64,000 bases of DNA from Poriferisodalis sp965214215 (GCF_965214215.1 NZ_CBDCBD010000003.1:2294001-2358000); one strand, 5' to 3'; counted from the first letter of the stretch, positions 32,927 to 41,824 are shown. Numbers and translations: made by a program. The notes: generated by a model not told the origin, from the sequence alone.

Positions 32927-33286
32927 TCAGTCGGCCAGCAGCTCGGCGATGCGACCCTTCGGGCGTCCGACGATGGCCCGGTTGCCGCGCACCACCACCG
33001 GGCGCTGCATGAGCGCCTTGCGCTGGCTCAGCAGGTCGACGACCGCTTCGGGATCGCCCACGTAGTCGTCTGCGTTCAGGTTCAGCTTCTTGAACTGCGA
33101 GTCCTTGCGCACGAGGTCTTCGACGGGGTCCTCGAGGATCGACACCAAGTGCTCGAGCGCCTCGCGGTCGGGCGGGGTCTTCATGTAGAGGACGATGTCT
33201 GCTTCCACTCCAGCTTCCTCGGCGACCGCCAAGGCATTCCGGGAGGAGTTTCAGTGCGGGTTGTGGTAGATCGTCACTTCAGCCAT
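32927..33286 (-). CDS. ArsC-family reductase with selenocysteine at the catalytic position
   Basis: 119 residues counting Sec. ATG 33286 opens the sequence MAEVTIYHNPH-U-NSSRNALAV, where an in-frame TGA (33253–33251) stands exactly at codon 12, the position of catalytic Cys12 in E. coli ArsC (IYHNPAC). The rest follows the family: YMKTPPDREAL, LVRKD (Arg60 equivalent), QRPVVV (Arg94 equivalent) and AIVGRPKGRI (Arg107 equivalent). A 7-bp hairpin with loop GGUC begins 16 nt after the UGA. TAACTT lies seven bases before ATG. It may reduce arsenate or another oxyanion or disulfide; related ArsC/Spx-like proteins vary. It is first in a probable operon with gcvT and gcvP. A nonsense mutation is the alternative but is unlikely given position and SECIS. 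Confidence 0.88.
33217..33234 (-). promoter_or_regulatory. SECIS-like hairpin of the ArsC-like gene
   Basis: CCTTGGC-GGTC-GCCGAGG: 7 bp (one G-U) closing a GGUC loop, 23 nt after the UGA. Same loop as the selD element. Confidence 0.8.
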
Positions 33287-33293
33287 GAGGCCG

Positions 33294-33299
33294 AAGTTA
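33294..33299 (-). promoter_or_regulatory. Leaderless −10 box of the ArsC-like gene
   Basis: TAACTT, 7 nt, then ATG 33286. Supports initiation upstream of the TGA. Confidence 0.6.
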
Positions 33300-33362
33300 C
33301 CTGCGCGAACCGTCCAAGTCTCGACATGGCGGCATGAATGTCAGCGCAGTGTGGGGCGGCCG

Positions 33363-33436
33363 CGTTAGAGGCTGAGCCGATTGGCGAAGCCGTGGCCCGA
33401 GCGGCCCGTGCGCGACAGCGAACAAGAGCGGGAAAA
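33363..33436 (+). repeat. Dispersed intergenic repeat, copy B
   Basis: Starts CGTTAGAGGCTGAGCCG, then TTGGCGAAGCCGTGGCCCGA and GAACAAGAGCGGGAAAAAAC. Lies between the ArsC-like gene start and the serB stop. Confidence 0.8.
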
Positions 33437-33479
33437 AACGAGTACTGCAGCGGGAGGGTTCACCTATCCGCGCCGCCTC

Positions 33480-34715
33480 TTACGGCAGCAGCGTCGAGAG
33501 CGGCCGCTCCGCGTTCAGCGGCGTCGTCGAGGCGTCGGCGGCCTCGACTTCTTCGCGTGTGACGCCCAGCATGAACAGGATCGCATCCAGATACGGGACG
33601 TTGACGGTGGCGTCTGCCGACTCGGCCACGATCGGCTTGGCGTTGAACGCGATGCCGAGGCCGGCCGCCGTCAGCATCGGGAGGTCGTTGGCGCCGTCGC
33701 CCACCGCCACGATCTGCTCCAGCGGCACGCCCTCGATGTAGGCGAGCTGTCGCAGCAGCCGTGCCTTGGCCTCGGCGTCGATCACCTCGCCGACCAGTTC
33801 GCCGGTGAGCCTGCCGTCGCGGATCTCGAGCTCGTTGGCGTAGGCATGGTCGAACTTGAGCCGCTTCGCGAGGTGGTCGGTGAAGTGCGAGAAGCCGCCG
33901 GAGATGATCGCGACCTTGTAGCCCAGCCGTTTCAGCGTGCGGGCGAAGGTGCGGGCACCGCGGGTGAGATTCATGTGCACGATCGCCGAGTCGATGATCT
34001 CGGCGGGCTGGCCGCTGAGCAGCCTCACTCGCTTTCGAAGCGACGTCTCGAAGTCGATCTCGCCGGCCATCGCGGCCGCAGTCAGCTGCGCTGAGCGTGC
34101 TTGGTGGCCGGCTTCGGCGGCCAGCAGGTCGATCACTTCGTCGCGGATCAGCGTGGAATCGACGTCCATGACGATCATGCGGGTCGAGCGCCGTGACAGA
34201 CCGTGAGGCTGGACGGCGATGTCGATGCGCCGATCAGCGGCGACTTCGATCAGGTCGGTACGAAGCTTGTCGCCCTGCGCGCCTTCGACAAGGAATTCGT
34301 AGCTCCATACCGGGAAGCGGGAGAGCCGGTGGATGCGGTCGATATTGCCGCCGCTGGTAGCGATGGCGCCGGTCACAACCGACAGATCTGCTGGGCTGAG
34401 CTCGGGCGCCAAGGCGGTGACCACGAGGCGCTCCACGTGCCGGGTCGGCGTGGCGTCGACGACCTCGAAATTCATCTCCAAGCCCCGCTCGTAGCCGAAC
34501 AGCAGCACTTCCTTGACGAGATCTCGGCCTGCGGGAACCGTGATTGCGAGCCCGAGTGTGAGCTGGCGGCGCACGACCACCTGTTCCATGTCCTGCACAA
34601 CCGCCCCGGCATTGGCGAGCAGGGCCAGCAGGTCGGTAGTGATTCCCGGGCCGTCGGGACCGGTCACCCGGATGAGGATCGTGTCCTTCGGCACTGCATC
34701 GTCGTGCTGGGCCAT
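33480..34715 (-). CDS. serB: Phosphoserine phosphatase with N-terminal ACT domains
   Basis: 411 residues. Two ACT-type regulatory domains (about 10–85 and 95–170) precede the HAD phosphatase domain: DVDSTL (184–189, nucleophile Asp), SGGFSHF, KAR and GDGANDLPML. It performs the last step of serine synthesis; the ACT domains probably sense serine, as in mycobacterial SerB2. The start is ATG 34715, where the family N-terminus begins; TAGCCT lies ten bases upstream. Divergent from ilvD across a 206-bp gap holding both promoters. Confidence 0.95.
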   Translation of the reverse strand: MAQHDDAVPKDTILIRVTGPDGPGITTDLLALLANAGAVVQDMEQVVVRRQLTLGLAITVPAGRDLVKEVLLFGYERGLEMNFEVVDATPTRHVERLVVTALAPELSPADLSVVTGAIATSGGNIDRIHRLSRFPVWSYEFLVEGAQGDKLRTDLIEVAADRRIDIAVQPHGLSRRSTRMIVMDVDSTLIRDEVIDLLAAEAGHQARSAQLTAAAMAGEIDFETSLRKRVRLLSGQPAEIIDSAIVHMNLTRGARTFARTLKRLGYKVAIISGGFSHFTDHLAKRLKFDHAYANELEIRDGRLTGELVGEVIDAEAKARLLRQLAYIEGVPLEQIVAVGDGANDLPMLTAAGLGIAFNAKPIVAESADATVNVPYLDAILFMLGVTREEVEAADASTTPLNAERPLSTLLP

Positions 34716-34909
34716 CGGAGGGCGGAGGCTACTTCGCCTCTGGTTCGGGCCATGGTCGCTCGGTGAATGCAGGCGAATGCACTCGGCGGGCGCAGACCGT
34801 GCGTCAGGGCGGTGCGGCGGAGCGGGCACCGAGACGGGCTGCGGGGTCCATTGACGGGAACAGCGGCCGCGGGCGTGCGTCGGGTTGAAGCGGGGTGACA
34901 GTCCGGGCG

Positions 34910-34915
34910 TAGGCT
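34910..34915 (+). promoter_or_regulatory. Leaderless −10 box of ilvD
   Basis: TAGGCT, 6 nt, then ATG 34922; TTGAAG at 34885 is a possible −35. Confidence 0.55.
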
Positions 34916-34921
34916 GAACCT

Positions 34922-36757
34922 ATGCCGAGTTACCGATCAGTCACCTCCACTGCGGGCCGAAATCAGGCCGGGGCCCGGGCGCTGTGGCGAGCCACTGGCA
35001 TGACCGATGACGACTTCGGCAAGCCGATCATCGCGATCTCCAACTCGTTCACGCAGTTTGTGCCCGGACACGTGCACCTGAAGGATCTCGGTCAGCTCGT
35101 TGCCCGCGAGATCGAGGCGGCCGGGGGAGTGGCCAAGGAGTTCAACACCATCGCTGTCGACGACGGCATCGCCATGGGCCACGACGGGATGCTCTACAGC
35201 CTGCCGTCGCGAGATCTGATCGCTGATGCGGTCGAGTACATGGTGAATGCGCATTGTGCCGATGCGCTGGTGTGCATCTCGAACTGCGACAAGATCACGC
35301 CGGGGATGCTCAATGCCGCGATGCGGCTGAATGTGCCCACGGTGTTCGTGTCGGGTGGCCCGATGGAGGCCGGCAAGACGAAGCTGGCGTCTCAAAAGGT
35401 CGATCTCATCAACGTGATGGTGGTGGCCGCCGATGAGTCGGTGAGCGACGAGGACGTGGCCGAGATGGAGCGGTCGGGCTGTCCCACGTGCGGTTCGTGC
35501 TCGGGCATGTTCACCGCCAATTCGATGAACTGCCTGACCGAGGCGCTGGGCCTGTCGTTGCCCGGCAACGGGACGGTGGTGGCGACCCATGCCGACCGTC
35601 GCGAGCTGTTCCTGGAAGCGGGACGCGTTGTGGTCGACCTGTGCCGACGCTACTACCAGGAGGGCGACGACTCGGTGCTGCCGCGCTCGATCGGCAGCTT
35701 CGAGGCCTTCGAGAACGCCATGACGCTCGACATCGCCATGGGCGGATCAACCAACACGATCCTGCACCTGCTGGCGGCGGCTCAGGAAGCAGAGCTGAAT
35801 TTCACCATGGCCGACATCGACCGGCTGTCGCGCAAGGTGCCGAACATCTGCAAGGTTGCGCCGGCGTCGGAGTTCTTCCACGTCGAAGACGTGCACCGTG
35901 CCGGTGGGGTCATGGGCATCCTGGCCGAGTTGAATCGGGCCGGCCTCATTGCCAACCAGGTGCCCACGGTGCACTCGTCGACGATGTTCGATGCGATCTC
36001 GCAATGGGACGTTGCCACCAATGACGATCCGGCGCTGTCGGAGTTCTTCCGGGCCGGTCCGGCGGGTATCCCGACGCAGGTGGCGTTCAGCCAGTCTGAG
36101 CGTTATCGCACGCTTGACGTCGACCGCGAGCGCGGCTGCATTCGCTCGGTCGATTGTGCGTACTCGGCCGACGGCGGGCTGGCGATCCTGTACGGCAACC
36201 TGGCGCCCGACGGCTGCGTGGTGAAGACCGCCGGCGTCGACGAGTCGATCTGGGTGTTCTCCGGTCCGGCCCATGTGGTCGAGAGCCAGGACGAGGCCGT
36301 CGAGCACATCTTGGACGGCAAAGTCGTGGCCGGCGACGTGGTGGTGGTGCGCTATGAGGGTCCGCGTGGTGGTCCTGGCATGCAGGAGATGCTGTACCCC
36401 ACCTCCTACCTGAAGTCCAAGGGGCTCGGCCAGGCGTGCGCGCTGGTCACTGATGGGCGTTTCTCGGGCGGCACATCGGGGCTGTCCATCGGCCATGTCT
36501 CGCCGGAAGCCGCGTCGGGCGGGCTCATCGGGCTGGTGCGCAGCGGCGACACGATCGAGATCGACATTCCGAACCGCTCCATCAACCTGGCCGTTGATGA
36601 CGCCGAGCTTGAGCGGCGACGCATCTCTCAGGATGCCGCCGGTTGGCAGCCCGCCGAGCCACGCCCGCGTCAGGTCAGCACTGCTCTGCGTGCGTATGCG
36701 GCGATGGCCACCAGCGCCGACCGGGGCGCAGTGCGCGACCTGTCCCTGCTGGGCTGA
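34922..36757 (+). CDS. ilvD: Dihydroxy-acid dehydratase
   Basis: 611 residues. It dehydrates 2,3-dihydroxy-isovalerate/methylvalerate in branched-chain amino acid synthesis. Iron–sulfur cysteines are in CISNCDKITPGM and CPTCGSCSGMFTANSMN; the FNTIAVDDGIAMGH and GRFSGGTSGLSIGHVSPEA blocks are conserved. Length is typical. Other ilv genes are not in the window. Confidence 0.97.
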   Translation: MPSYRSVTSTAGRNQAGARALWRATGMTDDDFGKPIIAISNSFTQFVPGHVHLKDLGQLVAREIEAAGGVAKEFNTIAVDDGIAMGHDGMLYSLPSRDLIADAVEYMVNAHCADALVCISNCDKITPGMLNAAMRLNVPTVFVSGGPMEAGKTKLASQKVDLINVMVVAADESVSDEDVAEMERSGCPTCGSCSGMFTANSMNCLTEALGLSLPGNGTVVATHADRRELFLEAGRVVVDLCRRYYQEGDDSVLPRSIGSFEAFENAMTLDIAMGGSTNTILHLLAAAQEAELNFTMADIDRLSRKVPNICKVAPASEFFHVEDVHRAGGVMGILAELNRAGLIANQVPTVHSSTMFDAISQWDVATNDDPALSEFFRAGPAGIPTQVAFSQSERYRTLDVDRERGCIRSVDCAYSADGGLAILYGNLAPDGCVVKTAGVDESIWVFSGPAHVVESQDEAVEHILDGKVVAGDVVVVRYEGPRGGPGMQEMLYPTSYLKSKGLGQACALVTDGRFSGGTSGLSIGHVSPEAASGGLIGLVRSGDTIEIDIPNRSINLAVDDAELERRRISQDAAGWQPAEPRPRQVSTALRAYAAMATSADRGAVRDLSLLG

Positions 36758-36950
36758 GGGGCTGCGCGGACAGGTGGGACCGCACTTGGCCAACTTTGTT
36801 CCCATCGCGCGGAGGCGCTGCGCAGCCGCGGGCCGAAGCGCCGCAGCTGGCCTCATTCGACTGAGAGTCTGCGCAGGTCGGGGCGTGTTCGAGGGTCGGC
36901 GTCCATGAGCCGAGGCCTGCTGCGGTGATCCCTGTTCTGGCGCTGCGCTG

Positions 36951-38675
36951 GTGACCGCCGTCGAGGCGACCGAGGGTTTTCCCGCTCATCTGGACTCGGC
37001 GCGGGGCTGGGTGACAGCCGGGGGAGCTGCGCTCGTCGTCATGGCGGCCTTCGGCACCATCTACAGCTTCACCACTTTCGCGTCGGCGATGGCAGAGGAG
37101 TTCGACACCGGCCTCGGACCGGTCGCGACCGTGTTCGCGATCACGATCTTCTTGTTCTTCGGCAGTGCGCTCGTTTCGGGTCGGCTCTATGACCGGATCG
37201 GGATCGTGCCCCTGCTGGCGGTCGGCGGGATCATGTTTTGTGCCGGACTCGTCGCGACGTCGTACGTGTCGGTGCTGTGGCATGGCTACGTGCTCTACGG
37301 CATCGGCTTGGGGTTCGGGGGCGGGTTGTTCAACGCGCCGCTGTTCGCACTGACGGCGACATGGTTCGTGCGCTATCGCGCGATGGCCCAAGGTGTGGTG
37401 GCGACCGGCTCGGGACTCGGCACAGCGCTGTATGCGCCATTCGCTCGCAGCCTGCTCGAAAATGTGGGCTGGCGGGGCGGCATGCGCGTGCTGGCGGTGG
37501 TCGCTGCGGTGATCTTCGCGCTGGCTCTGGGGCTGATCAAGCGGCCGCCCCCGATGGAGACCGGAGACGCTCGCCAGCACGTCGCTTTGGTGGTGCGCAC
37601 TCGTGCGTTCTGGCAGATGGGGGTGTCAGGTGTGTTCTTCACCATTGCGGTCATCGGGTCGATCGGATTGGTGGTCGCATTCGCCGAAAAAGACGGCATT
37701 CCGCCGCGAGCCGCAGTTGCTGTGTTTTCGATCATCGGCTTCGCCAGCATCGTTGGGCGGCTGGCGCTGACGAGCCTGGCCCGTCCGCTGGGGTCTATCC
37801 GGCTGCTCAAGATCGCGTTCTCCGGCTTGCCTGTCGCCTATGCACTGTGGCTGGCATCGACCGCGACCGGCGCCATCGGTGCCAAGTTCGCCTTGCTGGT
37901 GGTTTTCGGGGTCGTACTGGGCACTGCCTATGGAGGGTTCGTCGCTTTGCTCGGCGATGTCACCGTGCAATTGTTCGGTCTGGCCGGCATCGGCACCGTG
38001 ATGGGACTGCTGTTCTTCAGTTCGGGCACCGGTGCCCTGATCGGGCCGCCGCTCATGGGGTTCACCTCGGACGCCACCGGAGGCATCGTGGTGCCGATCA
38101 TTGTGGTGGGCGTGGTGTCAGCGGTAGGAGTGTCGATCCTGTTCCCGATGACCGGCCATCCAGTCCCCCTGCCCACCTATATCGGACCACCTGGTGCGCC
38201 TCCTCCGCCCCGCCCTGCCCCTGCCGCGGCCGAGGTTCTGCGTCCATTGGTGCCTCAGCCGTCGGCCGCAGCTCCGTTGGCGGCGCCGTCGTCCCGTCCG
38301 CTCGCGTCGCGCCCGTTGGCTGCCGGCGGATCGAATGGGAGACCAGCGGTACCGATGATCAGGCCGGTCGATGACTCGGCGACGGCCGACCCCTCGCTGC
38401 CGCCGACGAGCGCCGACCCTTCGCTGCCGCCGACGAGCGCCGACCCTTCGCTGCCGCCGACGAGCGCCGACCCTTCGCTGCCGCCGACGAGCGCCGACAC
38501 GCTGGCGGTCCCGGCTGTTCAATCGCTGCCGCTCTCGGCTCCGCTGCGCGGCGCCCCGCCCGAGGTGTTCTGGCCTGTCCCCGCCGACGGAGCCGCTCAG
38601 CGCAAACAATCGGAAATGCCGGGCCTCGTCGTAGACGTGGCGGACGAAGAGAGGGACGAGGCTCGCAGCAACTGA
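36951..38675 (+). CDS. Major facilitator superfamily transporter with repetitive Pro-rich tail
   Basis: 574 residues. About twelve hydrophobic helices fill residues 20–405. The loop SGRLYDRIG corresponds to the MFS motif between TM2 and TM3. It resembles the oxalate/formate-antiporter/monocarboxylate-type OFA group (YSFTTFA at TM1, LGTALYAPFAR), but the substrate is unknown. A cytoplasmic C-terminal tail of about 170 residues is Pro/Ala/Ser-rich and holds four exact copies of a 9-residue repeat, not normal for the family. GTG 36951 lacks an SD; the start is uncertain. Confidence 0.85.
   Translation: MTAVEATEGFPAHLDSARGWVTAGGAALVVMAAFGTIYSFTTFASAMAEEFDTGLGPVATVFAITIFLFFGSALVSGRLYDRIGIVPLLAVGGIMFCAGLVATSYVSVLWHGYVLYGIGLGFGGGLFNAPLFALTATWFVRYRAMAQGVVATGSGLGTALYAPFARSLLENVGWRGGMRVLAVVAAVIFALALGLIKRPPPMETGDARQHVALVVRTRAFWQMGVSGVFFTIAVIGSIGLVVAFAEKDGIPPRAAVAVFSIIGFASIVGRLALTSLARPLGSIRLLKIAFSGLPVAYALWLASTATGAIGAKFALLVVFGVVLGTAYGGFVALLGDVTVQLFGLAGIGTVMGLLFFSSGTGALIGPPLMGFTSDATGGIVVPIIVVGVVSAVGVSILFPMTGHPVPLPTYIGPPGAPPPPRPAPAAAEVLRPLVPQPSAAAPLAAPSSRPLASRPLAAGGSNGRPAVPMIRPVDDSATADPSLPPTSADPSLPPTSADPSLPPTSADPSLPPTSADTLAVPAVQSLPLSAPLRGAPPEVFWPVPADGAAQRKQSEMPGLVVDVADEERDEARSN
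38385..38492 (+). repeat. 27-bp in-frame tandem repeat in the MFS tail
   Basis: Four near-perfect copies at 38385, 38412, 38439 and 38466 encoding ADPSLPPTS each. Confidence 0.92.
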
Positions 38676-38808
38676 GCGCCCCTCGCTGGTGCAGTTGCGA
38701 AGGTCTGGCCGTTCCAGACGCCGCGCACTGCGCTGCGCGCCGGCTGAGCGTCTTCGCTGGTTCACTTGCGACGTGCGTGCGTGCCCGTGACGCAGCAAGG
38801 AGGTTGGT

Positions 38809-39357
38809 GTGAGCGATACGTCGCTGAATCCGCAGGCGAGTGACCATGTGCGAGCAGTGCCGGTGGAGGTGCTCAGGGGAACCGTGCAGGAGCAGTGGAT
38901 CGACTACAACGGCCACCTCAACGCGGGCTACTACCTCGTGGCGTTCGACGACGCCATCGCGCCGTGGATGGACTTCATCGGCCTCGGCACTGCACACCGG
39001 GAAGTGCATGACATCACCACGTTCTCAGCCGAGAACCACATCACCTACGTGCGCGAGATCGGACCCGATGAGCCGTACCTGATCACGGTGCAGATGCTGG
39101 GCTTCGATCGCAAGCGAATCCACGCATTCCAGGTGATGACCCAGACCCGAGAGGACTATCTCGTGGCCACCTGCGAGGTCATGTCGCTGCACATCGACGG
39201 GCCGACCCGGCGCGTGGGCCTCATGGCAGATGAGCCGTACCGGCGCCTCGGCGAGATCTGGGAGGCGCACCGGCGCCTGCCGCTGCCGCCGCAGGTCGGC
39301 CACACAATCAGCATCCGTCCCTCACCGGAGGCGGCGCTCCACCCAGACCTCGTCTGA
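38809..39357 (+). CDS. Hot-dog-fold thioesterase (4HBT-like)
   Basis: 182 residues. WIDYNGHLNAGYYLVAFDDA is the active-site region of 4-hydroxybenzoyl-CoA thioesterase-like proteins, with the Asp before YNGH. FSAENHITYVREIGPDEP and RRIG-like FDRKRIH follow. It resembles the betainyl-CoA thioesterase group linked to carnitine metabolism, but I cannot assign substrate. GTG 38809 is preceded by AAGGAGG, one of the strongest SD sites here. Confidence 0.86.
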   Translation: MSDTSLNPQASDHVRAVPVEVLRGTVQEQWIDYNGHLNAGYYLVAFDDAIAPWMDFIGLGTAHREVHDITTFSAENHITYVREIGPDEPYLITVQMLGFDRKRIHAFQVMTQTREDYLVATCEVMSLHIDGPTRRVGLMADEPYRRLGEIWEAHRRLPLPPQVGHTISIRPSPEAALHPDLV

Positions 39358-39368
39358 GCCGTCCTGAC

Positions 39369-39374
39369 TAGTTT
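39369..39374 (+). promoter_or_regulatory. Leaderless −10 box of DHPS-like gene
   Basis: TAGTTT, 6 nt, then GTG 39381. Confidence 0.5.
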
Positions 39375-39380
39375 GCGGCC

Positions 39381-40133
39381 GTGGAGATTTTCGGCGTGGT
39401 CAACGCCTCTCCGGACTCGAAGGCTGAGTTCTCCGTCGTTCAGGGCTGCGCCGAGGCGGTGGCCCGTGGTGCCGAGCTGCTCGCAGAGGGTGCCGACCAT
39501 TTCGATCTCGGCGGGGAAGGCTCCACGCCCGGCAGCGACGAGGTGAGCTCAGACGACGAGTGGCAGCGAGTCGAGGGACCAATGCACGGTCTGCTGTCAC
39601 TCGGCGCGGAGGTGGCGATCGACACCCGCAAGCCCGCGGTGGCCCGCCAGGCCCTCGATGCGGGCGCCACGGTGCTCAATGCAGGCGACGCCCTGCAATC
39701 ACCCGAGATGGTCGACCTCGCCGCAGAGCGTGGGGTCACCGTGGTGCTGCCATTCATGCTGGGACGCGACTTCCGCAGCGTCCGAGACGTGCGCGGCGAC
39801 CCCGTCACGGTCATGGTCGAATGGTTTGGGCACCACATCCAGCGCCTGAGGAGCGCCGGAGTCAGCCAACGCCTGCTGCTCGACTGTGGTGTCGGCTTCG
39901 GCCCCCACGACATGGACTGGCCCGACCGAGCGAAGTATCAGCGGGCCATCTACAGCGGCCTAGGTCAGTTGCGCTGCTTCGGCCTGCCCCTCTATGTACC
40001 GGTGCCGTGGCTGCAGACGCCCGACCGGATGGAACTGCTTGACCTGGCGCTGTCCCAGGAACCCGACTACGTGCGAGCCCACCGTCCAGCGCAAGTCCGC
40101 GAGCATCACGCAGCACTCACATCAGCCAACTAA
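39381..40133 (+). CDS. Divergent dihydropteroate synthase-like protein
   Basis: 250 residues with a TIM-barrel pterin-binding layout: IFGVVNASPDS (cf. MGILNVTPDSF), HFDLGGEGSTPGSDEV (cf. DIGGESTRPG), VAIDTRKPAVARQALDAGATVLNAGD (cf. ISIDTYK...GA..IND), and LLLDCGVGFG (cf. DPGIGFGK). Several catalytic positions of true FolP are altered: the TRPG block is STPG and the Lys of the GFGK motif is missing (GFGPH). It may be a paralog with another role, like FolP2 in mycobacteria, rather than the folate enzyme. It starts 23 bp after the thioesterase stop. Confidence 0.75.
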   Translation: MEIFGVVNASPDSKAEFSVVQGCAEAVARGAELLAEGADHFDLGGEGSTPGSDEVSSDDEWQRVEGPMHGLLSLGAEVAIDTRKPAVARQALDAGATVLNAGDALQSPEMVDLAAERGVTVVLPFMLGRDFRSVRDVRGDPVTVMVEWFGHHIQRLRSAGVSQRLLLDCGVGFGPHDMDWPDRAKYQRAIYSGLGQLRCFGLPLYVPVPWLQTPDRMELLDLALSQEPDYVRAHRPAQVREHHAALTSAN

Positions 40134-40563
40134 TAGACCGCGCCAATAGGCGAATCGGTTTTCGGCCAATTTCGCTCAAACTATAAGAAAGCCCAGCAAA
40201 GCTGCAGGTCACAGCGCCGCACCGACGGCGGGGGCGTTGAGCGTTTGCGCAGGTCGGCGCCTATTGACGCTCCCTCTAAGGCCGCGTCGTCATCAGCGAG
40301 CCGTCAGCCAGCGACGAGAAACGCCGAAACCCCGGCGCGTCCGACCGCGAGAAACGCTGCCATCTTGGCTTGACCGTCAGCCGGCACTGGGTCACGCCGG
40401 AACCCTCACCTATTCGCCACAGCGGGCTGATACCGAGATCTTCGCTGACGATGATGCCTCTCCCGGTTCCCTTCTCCAATTCGGACTTGATCGTTCCCGA
40501 GGTCGGACCGGCTCGGTCTCGGAGTGCCCTGCGCCTCGGTGGCCGGGGGTCGCCCCCGGCGAT
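40134..40563. other. 430-bp intergenic region without a gene
   Basis: Lies between convergent genes. It begins AT-richer (40134–40200), then becomes GC-rich. CGAGAAACGC occurs twice (40315 and 40348). No gene, terminator or repeat copy is convincing. Confidence 0.6.
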
Positions 40564-41763
40564 TCAGGTTGGCGGCGCTCGGGATGAATTGTTGCCACGC
40601 CCAGGGGGCCGAACGGGTGGTTGGAGCCCGTAACGGCTGTCTGCGGTGTCCCATTCGACGGTGAAGTCTTGTTGGTGGATCTTGTCGTTGTGGCAGTTGG
40701 GGCAGACGGTGACGAGATTCTGGTAGTCGGTATGGCCGCCGTGTTGCCAGTGGTCGATGTGGTGGTGCTGGCAGCGTTCGGGAGCGATGCCGCAGCCGAC
40801 GCAGCCTTTGTCGCGCAAGGCCAGCGCGGCGCGTTGGAGATCGGTGGCGGTGCGGCGGCTGCGTCCCATGCGCAGGTCGCCGGTGGCGGCTTCGAAGATC
40901 GCCGGCAGCACCTCGGCATCGACGGCGATGCGGGCGATCTCGCCGATCGGGATCGGTGTGCCGTCGGCGAGACGGCCGCGGGCGAGCTGGTGGTTGACCA
41001 GGTCGTAGTCGGCGACCACGATCAGCGACGCGCCGCTGGGGCGATTGGCGTCGGGGTCGCAGATGAGCTGTGTGACGGCGTCGGCCATCCGCTGGGGCGG
41101 TGTGCGCCGCGCATCAGGGTCTTCACTGCTGAACAGGCGCCGCTCCGCGGCGGCGATCACCGTGCCCAGCCGGGCGCCGGTGACCGGGTCGACGCAGAGA
41201 TTGAGCACTGTCATGCCGTCGCTGGAGCGGGTGAAGATCTTGGCGGAGCGCGCCTTGCGCTGCCGTTCCAGCACCGACGCGCCGTCGTCGCGGTTGACGT
41301 CGGCCACATGGCGGGCGATCGTGCGACGAAACTCGTCATAGCCCTCGTGGCGGGCCCGCTCAGCCAGGAATCGGTCGTCGATCGGGGCGTCGCCCGCTGC
41401 ACGGGCGATCAGCTGCGCGTGGCCCACCGGAACCGACCCCGCCGAGAGCCCCTCACGGGTCGCGTCCAGCTCGCCGAGCCTCAATGCGTCGCGCACTTCG
41501 CCGCGTGCCTTGCGGCCCGACACCGCCATGGCCTCCGCAGCGGCATGCGCAGCGGCCCCGTCGCCGCTGCGGCGAGCGATCTCGCCCAAAGCGTCAGCCT
41601 TCATCGCGGCCAGCCCCGACTCGGCCCGAGCGATCTCACCTAGCCGTGACTGCAACGCCTCCCCGCACAGCCCAGCCACATCCACCGCGTCGACACGCAC
41701 CCCACCCGATCCATACGGGCCTGTCACACTGCCGCCCACCGCCGATGCGCCGCCACTTGCCAT
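40564..41763 (-). CDS. DUF222/HNH-endonuclease protein (13E12-like)
   Basis: 399 residues. The N-terminal DUF222 helical domain is followed by an HNH nuclease motif with two zinc CxxC pairs: CVGCG, HHIDHWQHGGHTDYQNLVTVCPNCH. The type is common and multi-copy in actinobacterial genomes and often taken to be mobile or defence related. The last ~30 residues (RPPGRGNNSSRAPP) are low complexity. ATG 41763 has TACGGT six bases upstream. It is divergent from the HsdR_N-like pair. Confidence 0.9.
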   Translation of the reverse strand: MASGGASAVGGSVTGPYGSGGVRVDAVDVAGLCGEALQSRLGEIARAESGLAAMKADALGEIARRSGDGAAAHAAAEAMAVSGRKARGEVRDALRLGELDATREGLSAGSVPVGHAQLIARAAGDAPIDDRFLAERARHEGYDEFRRTIARHVADVNRDDGASVLERQRKARSAKIFTRSSDGMTVLNLCVDPVTGARLGTVIAAAERRLFSSEDPDARRTPPQRMADAVTQLICDPDANRPSGASLIVVADYDLVNHQLARGRLADGTPIPIGEIARIAVDAEVLPAIFEAATGDLRMGRSRRTATDLQRAALALRDKGCVGCGIAPERCQHHHIDHWQHGGHTDYQNLVTVCPNCHNDKIHQQDFTVEWDTADSRYGLQPPVRPPGRGNNSSRAPPT

Positions 41764-41769
41764 AGAACA

Positions 41770-41775
41770 ACCGTA
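41770..41775 (-). promoter_or_regulatory. Leaderless −10 box of the HNH gene
   Basis: TACGGT, 6 nt, then ATG 41763. Confidence 0.5.
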
Positions 41776-41824
41776 CGACAGGGGTGTTACATCAAAGATG
41801 TTCGGGTCAGCTGTCGGTGCTTGG

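Noticed and set aside
32888..33479. Glycine riboswitch upstream of gcvT
   Set aside because: Only 39 bp separate gcvT from the ArsC-like gene, and no tandem glycine aptamer pattern is seen upstream of either.
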